Notes: generated by a model not told the origin, from the letters alone. Positions 10,842 through 23,238 are shown, counted from the stretch's first letter. The stretch: 64,000 nucleotides of DNA from Silurus meridionalis (GCF_014805685.1 NC_060911.1:9866712-9930711); one strand, 5' to 3'. Numbers and translations are program-made.

Positions 10842-13800
10842 AACATTACACCTCCTTCATCATCACACAAGTTCATGCAGGAAAAAAATGTAAATTTTAA
10901 TTACAGGGTTTCTGCAGATTTCACCAAGTCAAATACAAGACCTTTTTCAGACCATTAAGAATGAAATTTAAGACTTACTGTATATCACAACATAAAAATC
11001 ACACACAAATACGCTGTAAGCAACAGGCCTTAAGCAATCCCTAAATTAATTTTAATTAATTTCAAGCCAAGTATCTCTAAACTTGCTCTTTGGCATGACT
11101 GAAAAAGAAAATTCGTTTTATGCCTGTGAAACTATCAAAGAGAGATTAATGCATATTGGTCTCATATGTAGTCAAAAATATAAATAAATGAATAAAAACA
11201 GTGCTGCAAGGAGCATTTCACTGTTCAAAATCATTTACAAATTTACAGCAAATTTAAGACTATTTAGGGCATAATAATTTGATTTTTTTGTTACTTTATA
11301 TTCTATATTTATATACATATTCCATTAGCAGTAAGGTGCATTAGTTCATTTCTACAATCATACGCATGGAACTTAATGCAAATTTCTGACCCAGTAAATT
11401 ACATTATCCAACTTCACTGAGTAACGACGAATAAGCTGAAGTCTTGAGGTTTTTTTTTCTGTACTCATACATTTAAAACACACGAGTCCTTTTTAAGATT
11501 ACGATTCATAATCCAAACCTTTATGGTCCTGTCTGCAGATCCAGTAACAAACCACTGGTTTCCAGGCTCCACTGCTAAACATCTGACCCAGCCAAGATGG
11601 CCACTGATCACCTGCAACACACACACACACACACACACAAACACACACAAACACACACAACAAACACTTTCAGGTCACCGATATAGTGGAATATACTCCT
11701 ACCCAGACTTACATTCCAGGTTGCTCCTGATGTTTAAGATTAGAAATATTAGATATGTAAAGAACATCCAACTAATTCCTCGAGTAACTCGATAACAAAA
11801 ATGTAAATTAATTTGCCTTGATGCTTTGTTTAAGCCATTTAACTATATACGTGCACTGTTTCCCCCACAGACCATTATTACTGATAAAAAAAAATGCTGC
11901 AGAATGATAAATGGAGGAACAGGGACAAAACAACAAGATTCAGGCCGAAGAAAACAGCAGTTAGGTTTCAAAGTTTGGGATGATTCAAAACTAAAACACT
12001 GTACAGTGTGTTTACCATTTAAAAAAATTAATTTCAAATATATTTTTATTTATATACAGTGCGGTCAACAAGTTCCTCTTCAGTAGCCGTGTAGAGCAGG
12101 GAGTGGAGCATGTTCTTAAAGCTGCCGACTGATTTAGTGTGAGAGAGATTTCAAGAGGAGACAAGAAAACCACGTCGTGAAACTGTGTGAGATTTTATAA
12201 ATAAATAAACGAGTTTCATAATGAGTTTCATTAAAAAATATTTTCCATAACCACCGCTACATCTGCCACTGTAAAGGGACTTTTTGAAAGCACTGTATTA
12301 TGATGTAATGCAGCAATTAAATGCACTAAATGGATTTAGTTATATTCTTGTGTGCAATTTCAACAACAAAAATAAAAATTTCTCTAAGAAGAAAAACAAA
12401 TTACTTGTTCAGGCCTGTTTTATTTTCTCTCTCTTATGTAGTATTGCTGTTTAATAAAGAAAAAGTACTTCTTATCCAATTACTCGATTTTTCGTTAGAA
12501 TACTAGAGTACTAAAATAATCGATAGCAGCAGCCCTTGTCTCATATTACCTATAGAGTAGTATTGCATCCTTTATACATACAAAGAGTCTTTAGTATGAT
12601 CTGAGTTCTAAAAGACAGATACAGCTTCACTCTTCTGTTTGAAGACAGCCAAGCTCCTGGAGGCGTGCCATGGGCAGAGCTAAAAAGTTGAATTTGAACA
12701 TCAAAAACAGCAGCAGCAACTACGACTACAGCAGGACATGTCGACATGGTAAGTCCTGAACAAGGTTCTCCTTCCCTCACATCCAAAAACACACTTCTTC
12801 TCGGGCGAATCCTGTGCAGCGCTGTGGCGTAACCGAATGAAGCACGGTGGCGGGAGTGCTTTTGCTCTCGCGCTGGTTACCGTGTGGGTGCTCATCCAGG
12901 AGAAGTGCCATTGCAAGGAATTCCACCCTTCATGGAAGGAGTGGATTTGATACAGAAATAATCGTCCAAATCGAAATACTCGTCCACTCGTCCAAAACCA
13001 AGTGTAAATAACTAAAACTGCATGTTTAGGTCATAAACTGAGGAAGTTATAGGTTTCATCCATTGAAACACTCTTCTCACCCGGTAGAGTTTCCATGGCG
13101 GGTGCCACTGTGGTTTGGGCATGGATGGAGCTTTCCGGGGGATCAGCGCCGAATTCTTCATCCCTCCAGCTTCCGTTAATGACTGCACACAAAAAGAAAG
13201 TATTCAAATGACATGGCGTTATTTTACATTTATTTTGCCCGTGTATGCATCTTAATTCAGTGAATTATAGAAGTAAAAAGGAACATGATACGCTCACCAG
13301 TGCGTGTTGTGGTGGCTGGGATCGCTCTGCTGCTCCGGCGTGTCTGTGGATGTCTCCTACACTCGCTGCAGTTCGAGCCATGTCTTGCCTACACCACACA
13401 CACCAACAGAATTAGACAAAGCAGTCTTTCCTTTTACGGGGAGTATTTTGCAAAGTGTGTGTGGTGTGTTATTGTGTGCTTGTGTGTACCTTGCTTGAGA
13501 AGGAGGCAGAGCCAGTGCCAGAGAGTGAACTGCGGCTTCGCTTGGCATCTTCTGCAACTGAGTGTCAGCAGTGAGGGAAACTCCTGAACATCATAAGCAC
13601 TCTGTGTTAGGGTAACGCACATAAAATACAATACGCTATGTTATAGCCATTAGCCTCAATGTTTAGGATGTACCTGGGGCAGATGGATATGGATGTGTTC
13701 CTGTGATCAGGTACTCTGGATCATGTTCTGAAAAAAACACAGACAGAAAACCTCTAACATTTCTATTAGGTAAAGTGGTTACGGTAGCAGCTACACAATA

Positions 13801-16800
13801 AGCACAGTGAACAGACAATGGAGCATTGGTGTATAGTGACTTCTCAACCCAACACATAGAATTTCCAAACACATTACGACAAAAAAAAAACCCAAAAAAA
13901 AAAAAAAACACAGTGACTAACAGGACAAAGGCCAGATTGAACTATGCTATGATGTCTAAGTTCACTTTGAATTTTTTGTTAAGTCGAGACATGGCCTAGC
14001 CTACCCAGTAAATCTTAAAGAATGATCATTATGGTGTAGTATACTCTAAATTGTTAATAATTTAACAAATTACAGTATATAACTAAGCAAAACAGAGCAA
14101 TTTACACTAACGTATAAACTTTACAGTATATATGCACGTGTTAACACGAGTGGTTCGCGAGTCGAGGACAGAGCCGGACACGCTCTGTTTCAGTGTCTGT
14201 TTTCGTATCGCTATCGTCGTCGTAAGATCGGAAAATAGTAACCCGATGACCACTTGTATATAAAATTTCAAAGCACAAACAACTCAACAATTCTACAAGC
14301 AAAAAAATTTATAAATACAATAATTCACTTCCGAGCTTCAAATGTTTTTACATTTGACGATTTTGTGACTGTTTTAGGGGTTGTGAAAATTTTTTTTAAG
14401 AGCATTCACACTTACCGACTGATGTGTACCCAGAAGTGTCATACGGATCCAGGATTCTGCTTTTTCCTTCTTTAAGAACAGGCATGTGCAACACCGGGCT
14501 GTACTCCGTCCTCAGCTTGACGGACATCTTCAGGTTATGACTGTAATACCAATGCACAAAGCTCATCGTTAATACGTAAATATATATACATCAAAACCAT
14601 CCAGGCCTGTTTATTAAAATAAATGATTACATCGTATTAAAATGCTTTCCATATCATCTGAATATTTATCCATTTTCCTTGCTGTTACTAAACTCACCTC
14701 TTTTCGTCCAGAGAGACCTGTTTTGCATTATCGGACACAAACATGTCATGGCTTCGCTTAAGAGATCTGAATACCAACGTGTGCACCGAGTGCTTCTGCA
14801 CCTCCTGAATGTAAAAGAATAGAAATTAAACAGGCAGGATAAGCTTTCTGAACAAAGAGTGTTATGAAACGCTATTAAGACAACTTTATATGAATACTAA
14901 ACAGTAAACAGGAATAAATAAAACAAAGTCAGTATTTGTTGAGACAACTGGTGTGGTCAAATATTATCAATCATCAACAAAGTTAAAATATCAAGTAAAA
15001 AAAACAAATTAAGTTCAGGATCCAGGGATGTGATATCCAATAAGACGACTTTGTTCAGCAGAATAAAAGCTAGGCAGTACCTACATAGAAGTACCCAAAC
15101 ACACAGTCAACACACAGACTTTATGTACGCTTTTCAGCCATCTGTTTAACACCTTTTTTTTTTTTTTTTACTTTAAAAACATTACTTTATACACAATCAC
15201 TATCCTGGAATACCAAAGTTATTTCCCATAATGGTGGCAGAGCCCTTTCATCATTATTTTTCTAAATATTAGCATGTCATTCACGTATAGCTGCTTCATG
15301 ACTTTCTATCCCGGATACCTCTTTACAAAAATCACCCATCCAGAACAAGATATGCTCTGCTCATTGCTGCTTCAACTGTACTGATTCTAATCGCACTTTA
15401 AGCACCTCTTTGATTTTACGGACTTGGATGTGTACCACAAAAATATACCTTTGCAAGACATACTATACTGAAAATGTTTATTATTTATAAAAACAAATAA
15501 ATACATAAAGCATAAAGATAGGACGATAGGCTTTGTCTTCTTTAATACTAGTCAGATATACACTTTGTGCATTAGGAAATAGAAAAGTTGGTAAGTTTGC
15601 TGAGCATGGATTAAAACCTGCCTCTGTGTTTCTGGAGATGTCAAGCTTGCTTCCGTTTGGTTGAGGGTTTTTTTTTGGCACAAAGAAGCAGCAATATTAA
15701 TTATTTTACTGTTTTCTGGTTGCAAACCAAAATGTCTGGAAAGCTGTAACAGTGCCTCAACAGGGTAGAAGTCATAAACATCTGTCTCAGAACACAGAAT
15801 TCTCCTTTAAAAAAATAGGATGCCTAATAGCTTTGCATATATAATGTATATAATATTTAATAATTTACTGTTTAGAACACTTTATTCTTCCCACAGAACC
15901 CAGTGGTGTAGGAAGCTCGAGTCAGAGCACAGATTCAGCCACACAGCCCTGATGCACCGAGAAATAAGGGCCTTGCTCAAGGGCCCCAAGAGTGGCAGCT
16001 TGGCAATACCAGGGCTCGAATCCTCAACCTTCTCATCAGTAACCCAGTGCCCTAACCACTGAACTTCCACCTCTCTATTTCACAGAGTGTCAGGAAGCTG
16101 GGGTCAGAGCTCAGGGTCAGTCTTGGTACAGCACACCTGGAGCACTTAAGGTTAAAGGCCTTGCTCAGAGGCCCAACAGAAAAACTGGTGGTGCTGGGGC
16201 TTGAACCTCAACCTTCTGATCAGTTACCCAGAGCCTTAACTACTGAACCACCACTGCTCAGAGCATCATATTTTCACCCTTTCATATGGAGAGACTTCAT
16301 GTCTGTCTGTTTTTTACAATAGTACATTTTTGAACCATACAAAACAGTGATTCAATGTAATGTATTTGTATTTATAGAGTACTCAACGAGGAAGAAACCT
16401 TGAGAGGAACCAGACTCAAAAGCGAACCTCATCCTCATCTGGGTGGCACCAAATGTACATTTATTACAGGTCCATAGTTGTTAAGGTGTACTGTTAAATA
16501 ATAGGGGCTTTAACACGAAAACTTCCTGTAACCTGTGGTCCTGAGCCATTGGAGTAAACTGCTGATTAGTTACAGTACAGTACATCCTCAGTGGAATATT
16601 TCTATACAATGTATAGAGGGTGGTTTTTCTTGCAAGACTTGAAATACATCTATTTGTCATTTCCTGGGCCCTAGCTCTCTATGTTAAACCAAACCCCGTC
16701 CAAATACAGTCCTGCTTTGTTTATGCACAGACTCATGGGTTAACAGCGCCCCAACAAGCCTGAGTGTCTATTAACGCAACAGAAAGTGCAATACAAAATG

Positions 16801-17033
16801 TTAATACGTTCAGGTTGTAGTAAGATAAGAGAAATTTGTATTTATAATCATATACTCCTTTATTCTTTATTACTATAAAGGTAATATCCAGCGCGCGCGC
16901 GCCCGCTATGTTACAATTCTTTCCAGGCACGAGCTTAGCTAACCGGCTAAAGAGTGATAACTAATTTACCCAAATGTGTTAAGAACTGGTAAGAAAATAC
17001 ACTCAAACGCAAGACAGGACTAACCTCGGTCAT
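7861..17033 (-). CDS. plrg1: Pleiotropic regulator 1 (PRL1/PLRG1), complete 15-exon WD40 gene
   Basis: Core spliceosome protein of the CDC5L/Prp19 (NineTeen) complex, acting in the nucleus in pre-mRNA splicing. Coding exons (minus): 17033-17025, 14804-14698, 14540-14416, 13727-13674, 13583-13490, 13388-13298, 13182-13081, 11611-11519, 10789-10640, 10547-10446, 10323-10221, 9854-9746, 8652-8513, 8408-8215, 7920-7861. All junctions are GT-AG and phases join into 1533 nt, 510 residues plus stop; human PLRG1 is 514. Residues ~1-194 form the N-terminal region (start [20 protein letters not shown]); ~195-490 form seven WD40 repeats ([42 protein letters not shown]); the C-terminus is basic, ending [11 protein letters not shown]. 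Exon 1 holds only three codons, matching the MVEE start of the human protein. No lesion was seen, in contrast to both neighbours. Confidence 0.97.
8700..9590. mobile_element. Candidate MITE with imperfect inverted ends in a plrg1 intron
   Basis: AGTTGCTTTGGAGCGTTTCT at 8719-8738 recurs inverted near 9567-9586 as AGAAATGCTCCAAAGCAACT (one mismatch). The ~850 bp between has no coding signal beyond short frames. It fills the intron between plrg1 exons 12 and 13. Possibly a non-autonomous DNA transposon; target-site duplications were not resolved. Confidence 0.4.
10793..10838. repeat. (CA)n microsatellite beside plrg1 exon 9
   Basis: A pure CA run forms the minus-strand polypyrimidine-side tract immediately upstream of the acceptor of the exon starting at 10789. 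Confidence 0.9.
10905..11240. mobile_element. Dispersed non-autonomous repeat, family shared with 28130-28460
   Basis: Begins ACAGGGTTTCTGCAGATTTCA and contains TTCAAGCCAAGTATC and CATATTGGTCTCATATGTAGTC. The same ordered motifs recur at 28130-28330 (TTCAAGCCAAGTATCG, GCATGTTGGTCTTATTTGTAG). Resembles hAT-type MITEs of fish; non-coding. Confidence 0.45.
11757..12540 (+). mobile_element. hAT-like element remnant with BED-finger fragment, family shared with 49010-49657
   Basis: Ends read CTCGAGTAACTCGA on the left and TCGATAGCAGCAGCCCT on the right. An open stretch encodes [14 protein letters not shown], which looks like the start of a BED zinc finger, the DNA-binding domain of hAT transposases. 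The second copy at 49 kb shares both ends and the central region (CACTGTTTCC..ACCATTATTACTGAT). The catalytic domain is absent. Confidence 0.6.
12560..12960. other. Unassigned plrg1 intron sequence
   Basis: Short GC-richer patch (12800-12930) between the hAT-like remnant and plrg1 exon 7. Contains a 71-codon minus-strand frame without recognisable domain or splice context. I see no gene here. Confidence 0.3.
13965..14235. mobile_element. Dispersed repeat, family shared with 47797-48085
   Basis: Shares ATGGCCTAGCCTACCCAG and TTGTTAATAATTTAACAAATTACAG with the copy at 47.8-48.1 kb, in the same order and orientation. The 47.8-kb copy has the end TACAGGTATTCCCAGAGTTATGACC. A non-autonomous transposon common in fish; superfamily not determined. 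Confidence 0.5.
15890..16072 (-). mobile_element. tRNA-derived SINE, first of a pair
   Basis: On the minus strand the head reads AGTTCAGTGGTTAGGGCACT (box A-like) and GAGGATTCGAGCCC (box B-like, consensus GGTTCGANNCC), followed by a body through GGCCCTTGAGCAAGGCCCTTA. This is pol III promoter architecture. A second copy follows directly in the same orientation. Confidence 0.7.
16083..16263 (-). mobile_element. tRNA-derived SINE, second of a pair
   Basis: Head on the minus strand: GTGGTTCAGTAGTTAAGGCT (box A-like) and GGTTCAAGCCC (box B). The body retains GGCCTCTGAGCAAGGCCTTTA as in its neighbour. About 10 bp separate the two, so they form a head-to-tail pair. Confidence 0.7.
16370..16470 (-). 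mobile_element. L2-type LINE 3' tail fragment
   Basis: Reverse complement contains GGTGCCACCCAGATGAGGATG and GGTTCCTCTCAAGGTTTCTT, the conserved 3' UTR block also seen at 42390-42500 and at 60200-60270. Confidence 0.7.
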
Positions 17034-17200
17034 GTTTGTGCTTGTTTTCAATCTTCAACGCAGGAACTTTGCGCGGAAAAAAGTCAAAGGAAATCCACAC
17101 GGTACTCTGAGAAACACACCAGTCAGGAAGTGATTGCTTTCTACTTCCGGTGCGCGCTCGTCAATGTGCGTGCGCGCATGTATGTGTGTCTTCGTCTTGC
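17034..17200 (-). promoter_or_regulatory. plrg1: plrg1 5' UTR and probable core promoter region
   Basis: CpG-bearing stretch directly upstream of the plrg1 ATG, containing CTTCCGGTGCGCGCTCG (an ETS-like CTTCCGG site typical of housekeeping promoters). No TATA box seen. The transcription start was not determined. Confidence 0.45.
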
Positions 17201-17239
17201 TCCACCTAGTGTTTCATTTAGGAAGTGCATAGAAGAGTA

Positions 17240-17890
17240 GGCAAAAATATATGTATATGTATAATAAAAAGGAAAATGTTACCTAAAAGTATGTGCACCC
17301 CTGCACCCCCATGACCAACAATATGTATTTTTTTTAATTAAATAACCAAATCTTTGCCACAAAGTTGTACACAGTCGTACAACACTGCTCACTTTACTTG
17401 AACTTAAAGGCCCAAAGGTGTTCCACAAAGTAAGAAAAAGTGCTCATAATTTTAAGAAATATCAGTGTTTGACTCTTTAATATTCTTTTATTAATAGATT
17501 GTTGTGTTTAGCGTAACAGATGAGCGTTACAGCCATAATAAATCATAGTAATTTGGAAATCAAGTATATTTGAAGGCACATACGTTTGTACATTTACTCA
17601 AGTAAAAGTTTAAATGGACATTTTTACTTTTATTGGAGTCACATTTTAACTACTGTATCTATAATTTTACTCAACTACATGGTTTATGTACTTCGTCCAA
17701 AACACTGTGGCATGCTGACCCCAGACCTCATCAACCTACATCATCCCCTGTAGTGGAAAGTTTTCCCAGTAGAGTAGAAGTTATTATAAAAGCAAATGAC
17801 TTCATATTAAATTTTATGTTTAACACACACATAGGAGTGTGATGATCGGGTGTCCACATAATTTTGCCATGCAGTATTTTTATGTTATAA
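17240..17890. mobile_element. MITE fragments (Tc1-like end plus hAT-like copy)
   Basis: 17560-17710 is the inverted partner of 1776-1990. The right end (17830-17870) reads GATCGGGTGTCCACATAATTTTG, resembling the outer end of fish Tc1-like MITEs that also appear at 58605-58760. Boundaries between the two are unclear. Confidence 0.4.
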
Positions 17891-18054
17891 AACACACATT
17901 ACATTTGCACATTAATAATGAATGTATTTCCAGGGGAATGTCTGTAGGAAACAATGACCATTGATTATTCTCAATTCGAGATTTGACTAAGACAATTTCT
18001 TTTTTAATTATGAGCTCTACAATAGTATTTATAAATGACAAGAACTTCTACTTC

Positions 18055-18250
18055 TGGCTTATCCCACTAGAGGTCGCCACAACGGATCATTCGTCTCTTA
18101 CAAACCAACTACCTGCATGTCTTTCCCTCACCACATCCATAAACATCCTACTTGGTCTTCCTCTTTTCCTCCTTTCTGGCGGCTCCATCCTGAGCATTCT
18201 TCTTGTCCCTCCTCTGCACATATCCAAACCATGTTCAAGAACAGTATGTT
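18055..18250 (-). mobile_element. C-terminal fragment of a non-LTR reverse transcriptase
   Basis: Minus-strand frame with GGTRRMLRMEPPERRKRGRP and then FMDVVRE, a pattern seen at the C-terminus of a widespread fish non-LTR element family. It ends a few bases from the boundary of the 4.7-kb duplication at 18263. Confidence 0.5.
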
Positions 18251-19649
18251 TTAGTTTGTCCGCTTTTAAATGATCAGATGCCTCCAAATCTATTTTCTAA
18301 TAAATGTGTTAAAAAAATACAATGAGGACAAGCCGAGTACAAAACCTTTTTTTTTTTATTTTTCATGGTCAAGTTTGCAAAACATCTAGAAAAATATACA
18401 ACGAAAAGCTTAAATTTTGCACAAACAGAATCCTGTCGAGGAAAAAATGGAACAGAAATCAGAACAGAACATTCACATTTTTTCCTCCGTCATCAATAAA
18501 ACCCCATTCTTATAATTCGTATTCGGCGTTTCCCTTATGCAGTGGGCGGAGTTCCGGGCCTGCTCGGTCAAGCGTCTGCGCAGTATCCAGAGTCGTTGGA
18601 GAGTTGAGAGTTGGAGCTGCGGTTCGAGGCCGAGTTGTTCCAGATGTCCAGGTTCATGTGGGGGCCAAACGGGTTGAAGCCGGAGAAGTGCTTAGAGGAA
18701 TGTGGCTCTGGAGTGAAGGGAGACACCGGAGAGGTGGGCACGGAGCGTTCGCGTGAAAGTTTCTTTGATACGGCTCGCTCTGAGGAGTCCAGATTGAGCC
18801 GAAGAGACTGGAGGAGATGGGTGATAGACTCCGAGTGCCTGAGAAATATGGCTGAGAATGAAAAAAAGAGAGGTATAACTTCCTTCCTTCTGTTTGTGTT
18901 CTCTCTATTGAATTTGCTCCTTTAAATGGGGAGTGGTTTATGCAAATGAGATGCAAATGAATGTGAATGATATTACGATTGAGAGGGAGAGCTACAGGGC
19001 ATGCACCATTTACAGGAGTAGAATATTCTGAAGCTCACCTTGCTGCCCACGCAGCTGGTCATGTCCCAAGATGAAGTGGCCTCATGTGGTGTTTCCTTAC
19101 TCCACCCGCCTGCGCTTGAGTTTCACGGCACGGAAGCTGTTTTGGTAATTTCCATTCCCTTCGACAGACAAACGAAGTATTATGAAATATTATATACTGA
19201 TTTAACAGAATTTTAAATGTATTAAAAGAGAGAGATTGAGAGAGAATCACCTGGTAGCCTGTAGTTATTTGGGGGCAATAAGAAGAATACGGGTTGCTGC
19301 ATTGACTGACTGTGTTATTCCACAGGAAACTTTGAGAAAGAGCAGAAAATAACATAAGATCAACACACACACAACCTTCAATCATAGCCCTATTCATATC
19401 CATCTATCCATTTATCAAACCAGTAATCTATCACACATGTATTTAATTACCCTTCCATCCATCTATCAATCCAACTACAATCCATCTATCCATCCATCCA
19501 TCCATGATCCAATCATTGAACAAGCATCCATCAATCCTTCCAAATACCTCCCCAGAACCCATTCCTCCCAGATCTCTTTGTCGTTCAATACATATCTACT
19601 TACACCCATCTTCCTATCTATTTATATCCAACCATCATCTCTCTGCTGG

Positions 19650-20250
19650 TTTTGCCGATTATTCTGCAAAATCCATACAGATTTTTCCCCAGGTGGCGTC
19701 AGTTGCTGGAGCGGCTGAAAAGGTCCGCTGTCATTACGAGAGTGGCCACTAGGGGGAATCGCTGACGCCACATGCTGTTAGTTTTAACACGCGAGGCTGC
19801 ACGATGCACAGAGTGCGCTGTAGTACATTTATCAATTATAATATATGATTTATTATTTATACAGTCAGATTATATTTTAATATACTTTTATACTTATTTT
19901 ATTTACTTTTACGTCACTTTACTCTTTTTTTTAATCTTTATATTGTATTTCTTTCATGTTTACAAATTGGACAGTCGTAAAAAGCAGTTCACTATATGTC
20001 ATACTCTGTATGAATGTGTATGTGACAAATAGAATTTGAATTACAATTATATTTATGAATATTATATTATAATTCTATTATCATTTATGAACATTTTTTA
20101 TTTAGCACATTTTCATGATTCAGTATTTTTTTTTTTTTTTCATGAAGTTCAGGACTGTTTTATTGTTTTTTTTATCCAGTATTCATTTAAAAAATGGTTG
20201 ATTATTCGGTTATCGGCAAGTACAGACCACCCTAGCTATCGGTACTGGAA
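19650..20250 (+). mobile_element. MITE remnant, inverted partner of 21801-22215
   Basis: Shares GCTGTCATTACGAGAG and ACATTTTCATGATTCAGT with the reverse complement of 21801-22215. Lies within duplication copy 1, in a tmem131l intron; the equivalent in copy 2 is about 24340-24935. Confidence 0.5.
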
Positions 20251-20980
20251 AAATGTACTATTTCCCATTGACTCTACTCATCTACACATCAACCACAGGC
20301 GTGTCCTTAAATCCATTTACGTATCAATTCATTCATACCATAAAGTGTGATAAATGAGTGTGTGATTTGTGCTGTGTTTGGGCCGTACCCAGTAAAGGGG
20401 TTGGAGTTGGAGTTCTGATTGTAGGCGCTGCGTGGTTCCGGCATGTTGTACCTGAAACCATTGGTGAGAGGAACAGAAGGAGCGGACCATGTCTCCTCTG
20501 GCATGTATGCACCGCCCGTTTCTGGGGAAACAGCAACAGTTCAAAGTTTATAATCAGAATTTGCCATCACTTGTCATTTCGTTATTATGTACAAACATTT
20601 CCGTGCAACTGGCTCTCACCTGAGCTTCTGTCCAAACCTGCAGCTATGTCAGCGAAGCTTTGTGAGAGAGCAGGAGGTTCAGGGTTCACGTACAGATTGT
20701 TCATGCTGTAACACACACCACGTTAACATTGTTAAAGGAAATTGTATGAAATGTAAAACGTCATTAGAGAGTAATGTATGAGCAAGAGGATCTGTACATC
20801 TCTGTACATTTTTAAAACAAGCACAAACTGTATAAATTGTGGCAATGTTTATTTTTTACCTTTGAGTTTTAAAGGTGCAGTGTGGTGGCGGGTAACAATC
20901 ACGGTCGGACGTGTAAATGTTGTACTGTACTGGATCTCCTAAAACAAAAAAAAACACGTTACAATTAAGACACAGAACAG

Positions 20981-21011
<31 letters not shown>

Positions 21012-21800
21012 AGCTGGTACACAATTCCAAAACACATAGATTTGTGTTTGGTATTTTAATGCACTCTCATATACAGATACACAGAAACAACTTTTTAATA
21101 AAGCAGCCAAAAGTACATCAAAGGTAGTTTGTGTGATAATTTCAGATTTTTTGTGTCTGTGTTTCTCACTCTGTCGTGCTCTGCTGGGGTCTTTCTCTCC
21201 TTCTACGCTGCTCCAGCTGCCCCATGATCCCCTGCTGGCCCTGACGCTACCCGATGAGCTGCCCGAATCCGAGCCCGACTCCCACTGAAGTCGTCGCTCC
21301 GGGGCCTTCCGCCGAGGCCTGGCCGAGCACACGCCTGAAGAGAAACACACACAGTGTAATTTGCTGTACATAAGTACATAAAACACTTCCCAGAAAAAAA
21401 GAGGATACAAGTGTGTTAAAACAGGACATGCATTGTCTGAATTTCCGTACCATTATGTTTAAGAGGGCTGTCCACCGCTGCAACCGTTTTGGGGATCTCC
21501 AGCTTCACGCTGGCCGAGTGGTTACGGGTTCGAGCTGTGTTACGAGGTTCTCTGTACTCGGGTTCCCTCTCGATCGCCGTCATCATCATAGTGCTGCTAT
21601 CCGGAAGCCTGCAGGTCCATCAGTGACATGAATGAATAGAAGACAGGGTTCGCAATATGCAACACAGAAAGGTTTATTTGTAGCTTTCTGAGGGTAAATC
21701 TCAGAACTGATAATTTAACTCTAAGCGAACACTTTTAAAGTAAACACACTACATGTGGGATATTAATAAATAAAAATTGTGACTTAGAGCCTAAAGTGTA

Positions 21801-22215
21801 TAGGTCGACCGATAGTAGCTTTTACCGATAACCTATTTATCAACCGATAGTTTTAAAATGGATACTGGATTAAAAAACATACATAACACTTCATGTAAAA
21901 TAGTACTGGACTTTATAGCAAAAACAAAAACAAACCAAAAAAGGACTGAATCATGAAAATGTGCCAAAAGAAATAAATAGGAATATATGAATTAATAAAT
22001 ATAAGTATATAATTGATACATTTCAAATAACTCATGTAATATAGCACTCTCTGTGCAGAGTCGTGTAAAAACAAACAGCATGCGGTGTCAATAATTCGCC
22101 TGTAGAGGCCGCTCTCGTAATGACAACGAACCGGAAGCCAGGAAAAACTATCTCGATTTTGCAGATAGTTCCGGCAGGCAACTATTGGTGCTGATTAATC
22201 GGTTGACCTCTACTA
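21801..22215 (-). mobile_element. MITE with TIRs, inside duplication copy 1
   Basis: Terminal inverted repeats TAGGTCGACCGATAGT (left) and AATCGGTTGACCTCTA (right). Non-coding, about 415 bp. The duplicate is at 26478-26898. Superfamily likely hAT. Confidence 0.6.
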
Positions 22216-23025
22216 CGGTGTGGCAAAAAGGTTTTAACGAAATGAAATGAACATTAAGAGATCATGACGACCTCCAAGATGGCAGCCTATTTTTAGTTTG
22301 TATCATTGAAGCTTGTGTGTTTTTTTTAGAGTTTTTTTTAGAATTTTTAGAGTGCAAAAAAAAAAAAAAAAGAATCTACGCTCTTCTTGGTTTGTTTGAT
22401 TTTTTTTCTTGCTTGAGTCTGCTTAGTCAGGACAGTCATGTGCGTGGATCTGCTCACCCCGGGCCGGATTCCACAGGCTTCCTGCGATTCTTTCCTGAGC
22501 TTTTCTTCGTTTTGGTGTTGGAGGTGGACACTGTGAGCTCAGACTCCTCCACTCTTCTTCTGAGAGACCTCGCAGTCTCTCAGCTAGACACCAGAAAATC
22601 AAGAGAACAGGCTTTAGCTTTAGCTTTTCTTGAATTAGCACATTAGATATAGATCTAACTGCATACCTGAGTGTCCAGGTTTTCCTTTTTCCTCGTCCTC
22701 CTTCGGCTGCACCTGCTCTCCACCTGTCCATCCGCATGAGCCTGAGGCATGTGATTGGCTGTAATGCTTTCAGGAATCCAGGAAGCGTTTCCATGGGAAA
22801 CATATCTCCTGGCATCGTTTTCTCCTCCCGGATCTGTTCTTTCTGTTCCACGTGGAGCACAGAGTCGATTAAAGCGTCGTCATTACTGTTGTCATTACAG
22901 ACCTCAGGGTCAGGGTCGGTTTCGTATGTCTGTTCCTCTTTTAAATGATCAGATGCCTCCAAATCTATTTTCTAATAAATGTGTTAAAAAATACAATGAG
23001 GACAAGCCGAGTACAAAACCTTTTT

Positions 23026-23031
23026 TTTATT
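23026..23031 (-). terminator. tmem131l: Likely tmem131l polyadenylation signal AATAAA
   Basis: Minus-strand AATAAA about 210 bases past the tmem131l stop. The same hexamer occurs in duplication copy 1 near 18353. Confidence 0.5.
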
Positions 23032-23238
23032 TTTCATGGTCAAGTTTGCAAAACATCTAGAAAAATATACAACGAAAAGCTTAAATTTTGCACAAACAGA
23101 ATCCTGTCGAGGAAAAAATGGAACAGAAATCAGAACAGAACATTCACATTTTTTCCTCCGTCATCAATAAAACCCCATTCTTATAATTCGTATTCGGCGT
23201 TTCCCTTATGCAGTGGGCGGAGTTCCGGGCCTGCTCGG

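Larger units (their letters stand above)
14805..17024. other. First plrg1 intron
   Basis: The 2.2-kb intron between the three-codon first exon and exon 2. It holds AT-rich DNA without identifiable features to about 15880, then two tRNA-derived SINEs, an L2 tail and unassigned sequence including (GC)-rich GCGCGCGCGC near 16892. Confidence 0.7.
18263..22937 (-). repeat. Tandem duplication unit, copy 1 (4.7 kb)
   Basis: Direct repeat of 22938-27638, starting CTTTTAAATGATCAGATGCC in both. Nearly identical throughout, including introns and transposons; differences are mostly single-base indels in homopolymers. The high end breaks inside a tmem131l coding exon. The junction shows about 2 bp of shared sequence (CT). 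Confidence 0.95.
18568..22937 (-). pseudogene. tmem131l: Partial 3' copy of tmem131l (duplicate exons, multiply frameshifted)
   Basis: Repeats the last ten tmem131l exons, the first cut off at the duplication junction (22937). The last exon is 18851-18568, 284 nt against 285 in copy 2: a G is missing near 18751 (GTTCGCG against GTTCGGCG). The penultimate exon (19158-19039) has lost 2 nt; the exon before has five Gs where copy 2 has six; the KKR exon has lost 2 nt (CTCTTC against CTCTCTTC). Yet the exon coding [16 protein letters not shown] is intact here and broken in copy 2. As laid out, this copy lies downstream of a complete gene end and has no start. It is either an assembly duplicate or a dead partial copy. 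Confidence 0.85.

Noticed and set aside
11843..12037. Possible extra exon in the plrg1 intron
   Set aside because: The plrg1 exon chain is complete without it, and the stretch belongs to a hAT-like repeat with a second copy at 49 kb.
12701..12916. 71-codon minus-strand frame as an unknown gene
   Set aside because: Cys-rich end comes from low-complexity AGC/ACT repeats; lies in a plrg1 intron with no supporting signal.
15890..16263. Functional tRNA genes
   Set aside because: Only A- and B-box-like parts are tRNA-like; no cloverleaf with acceptor stem, and a SINE body follows.
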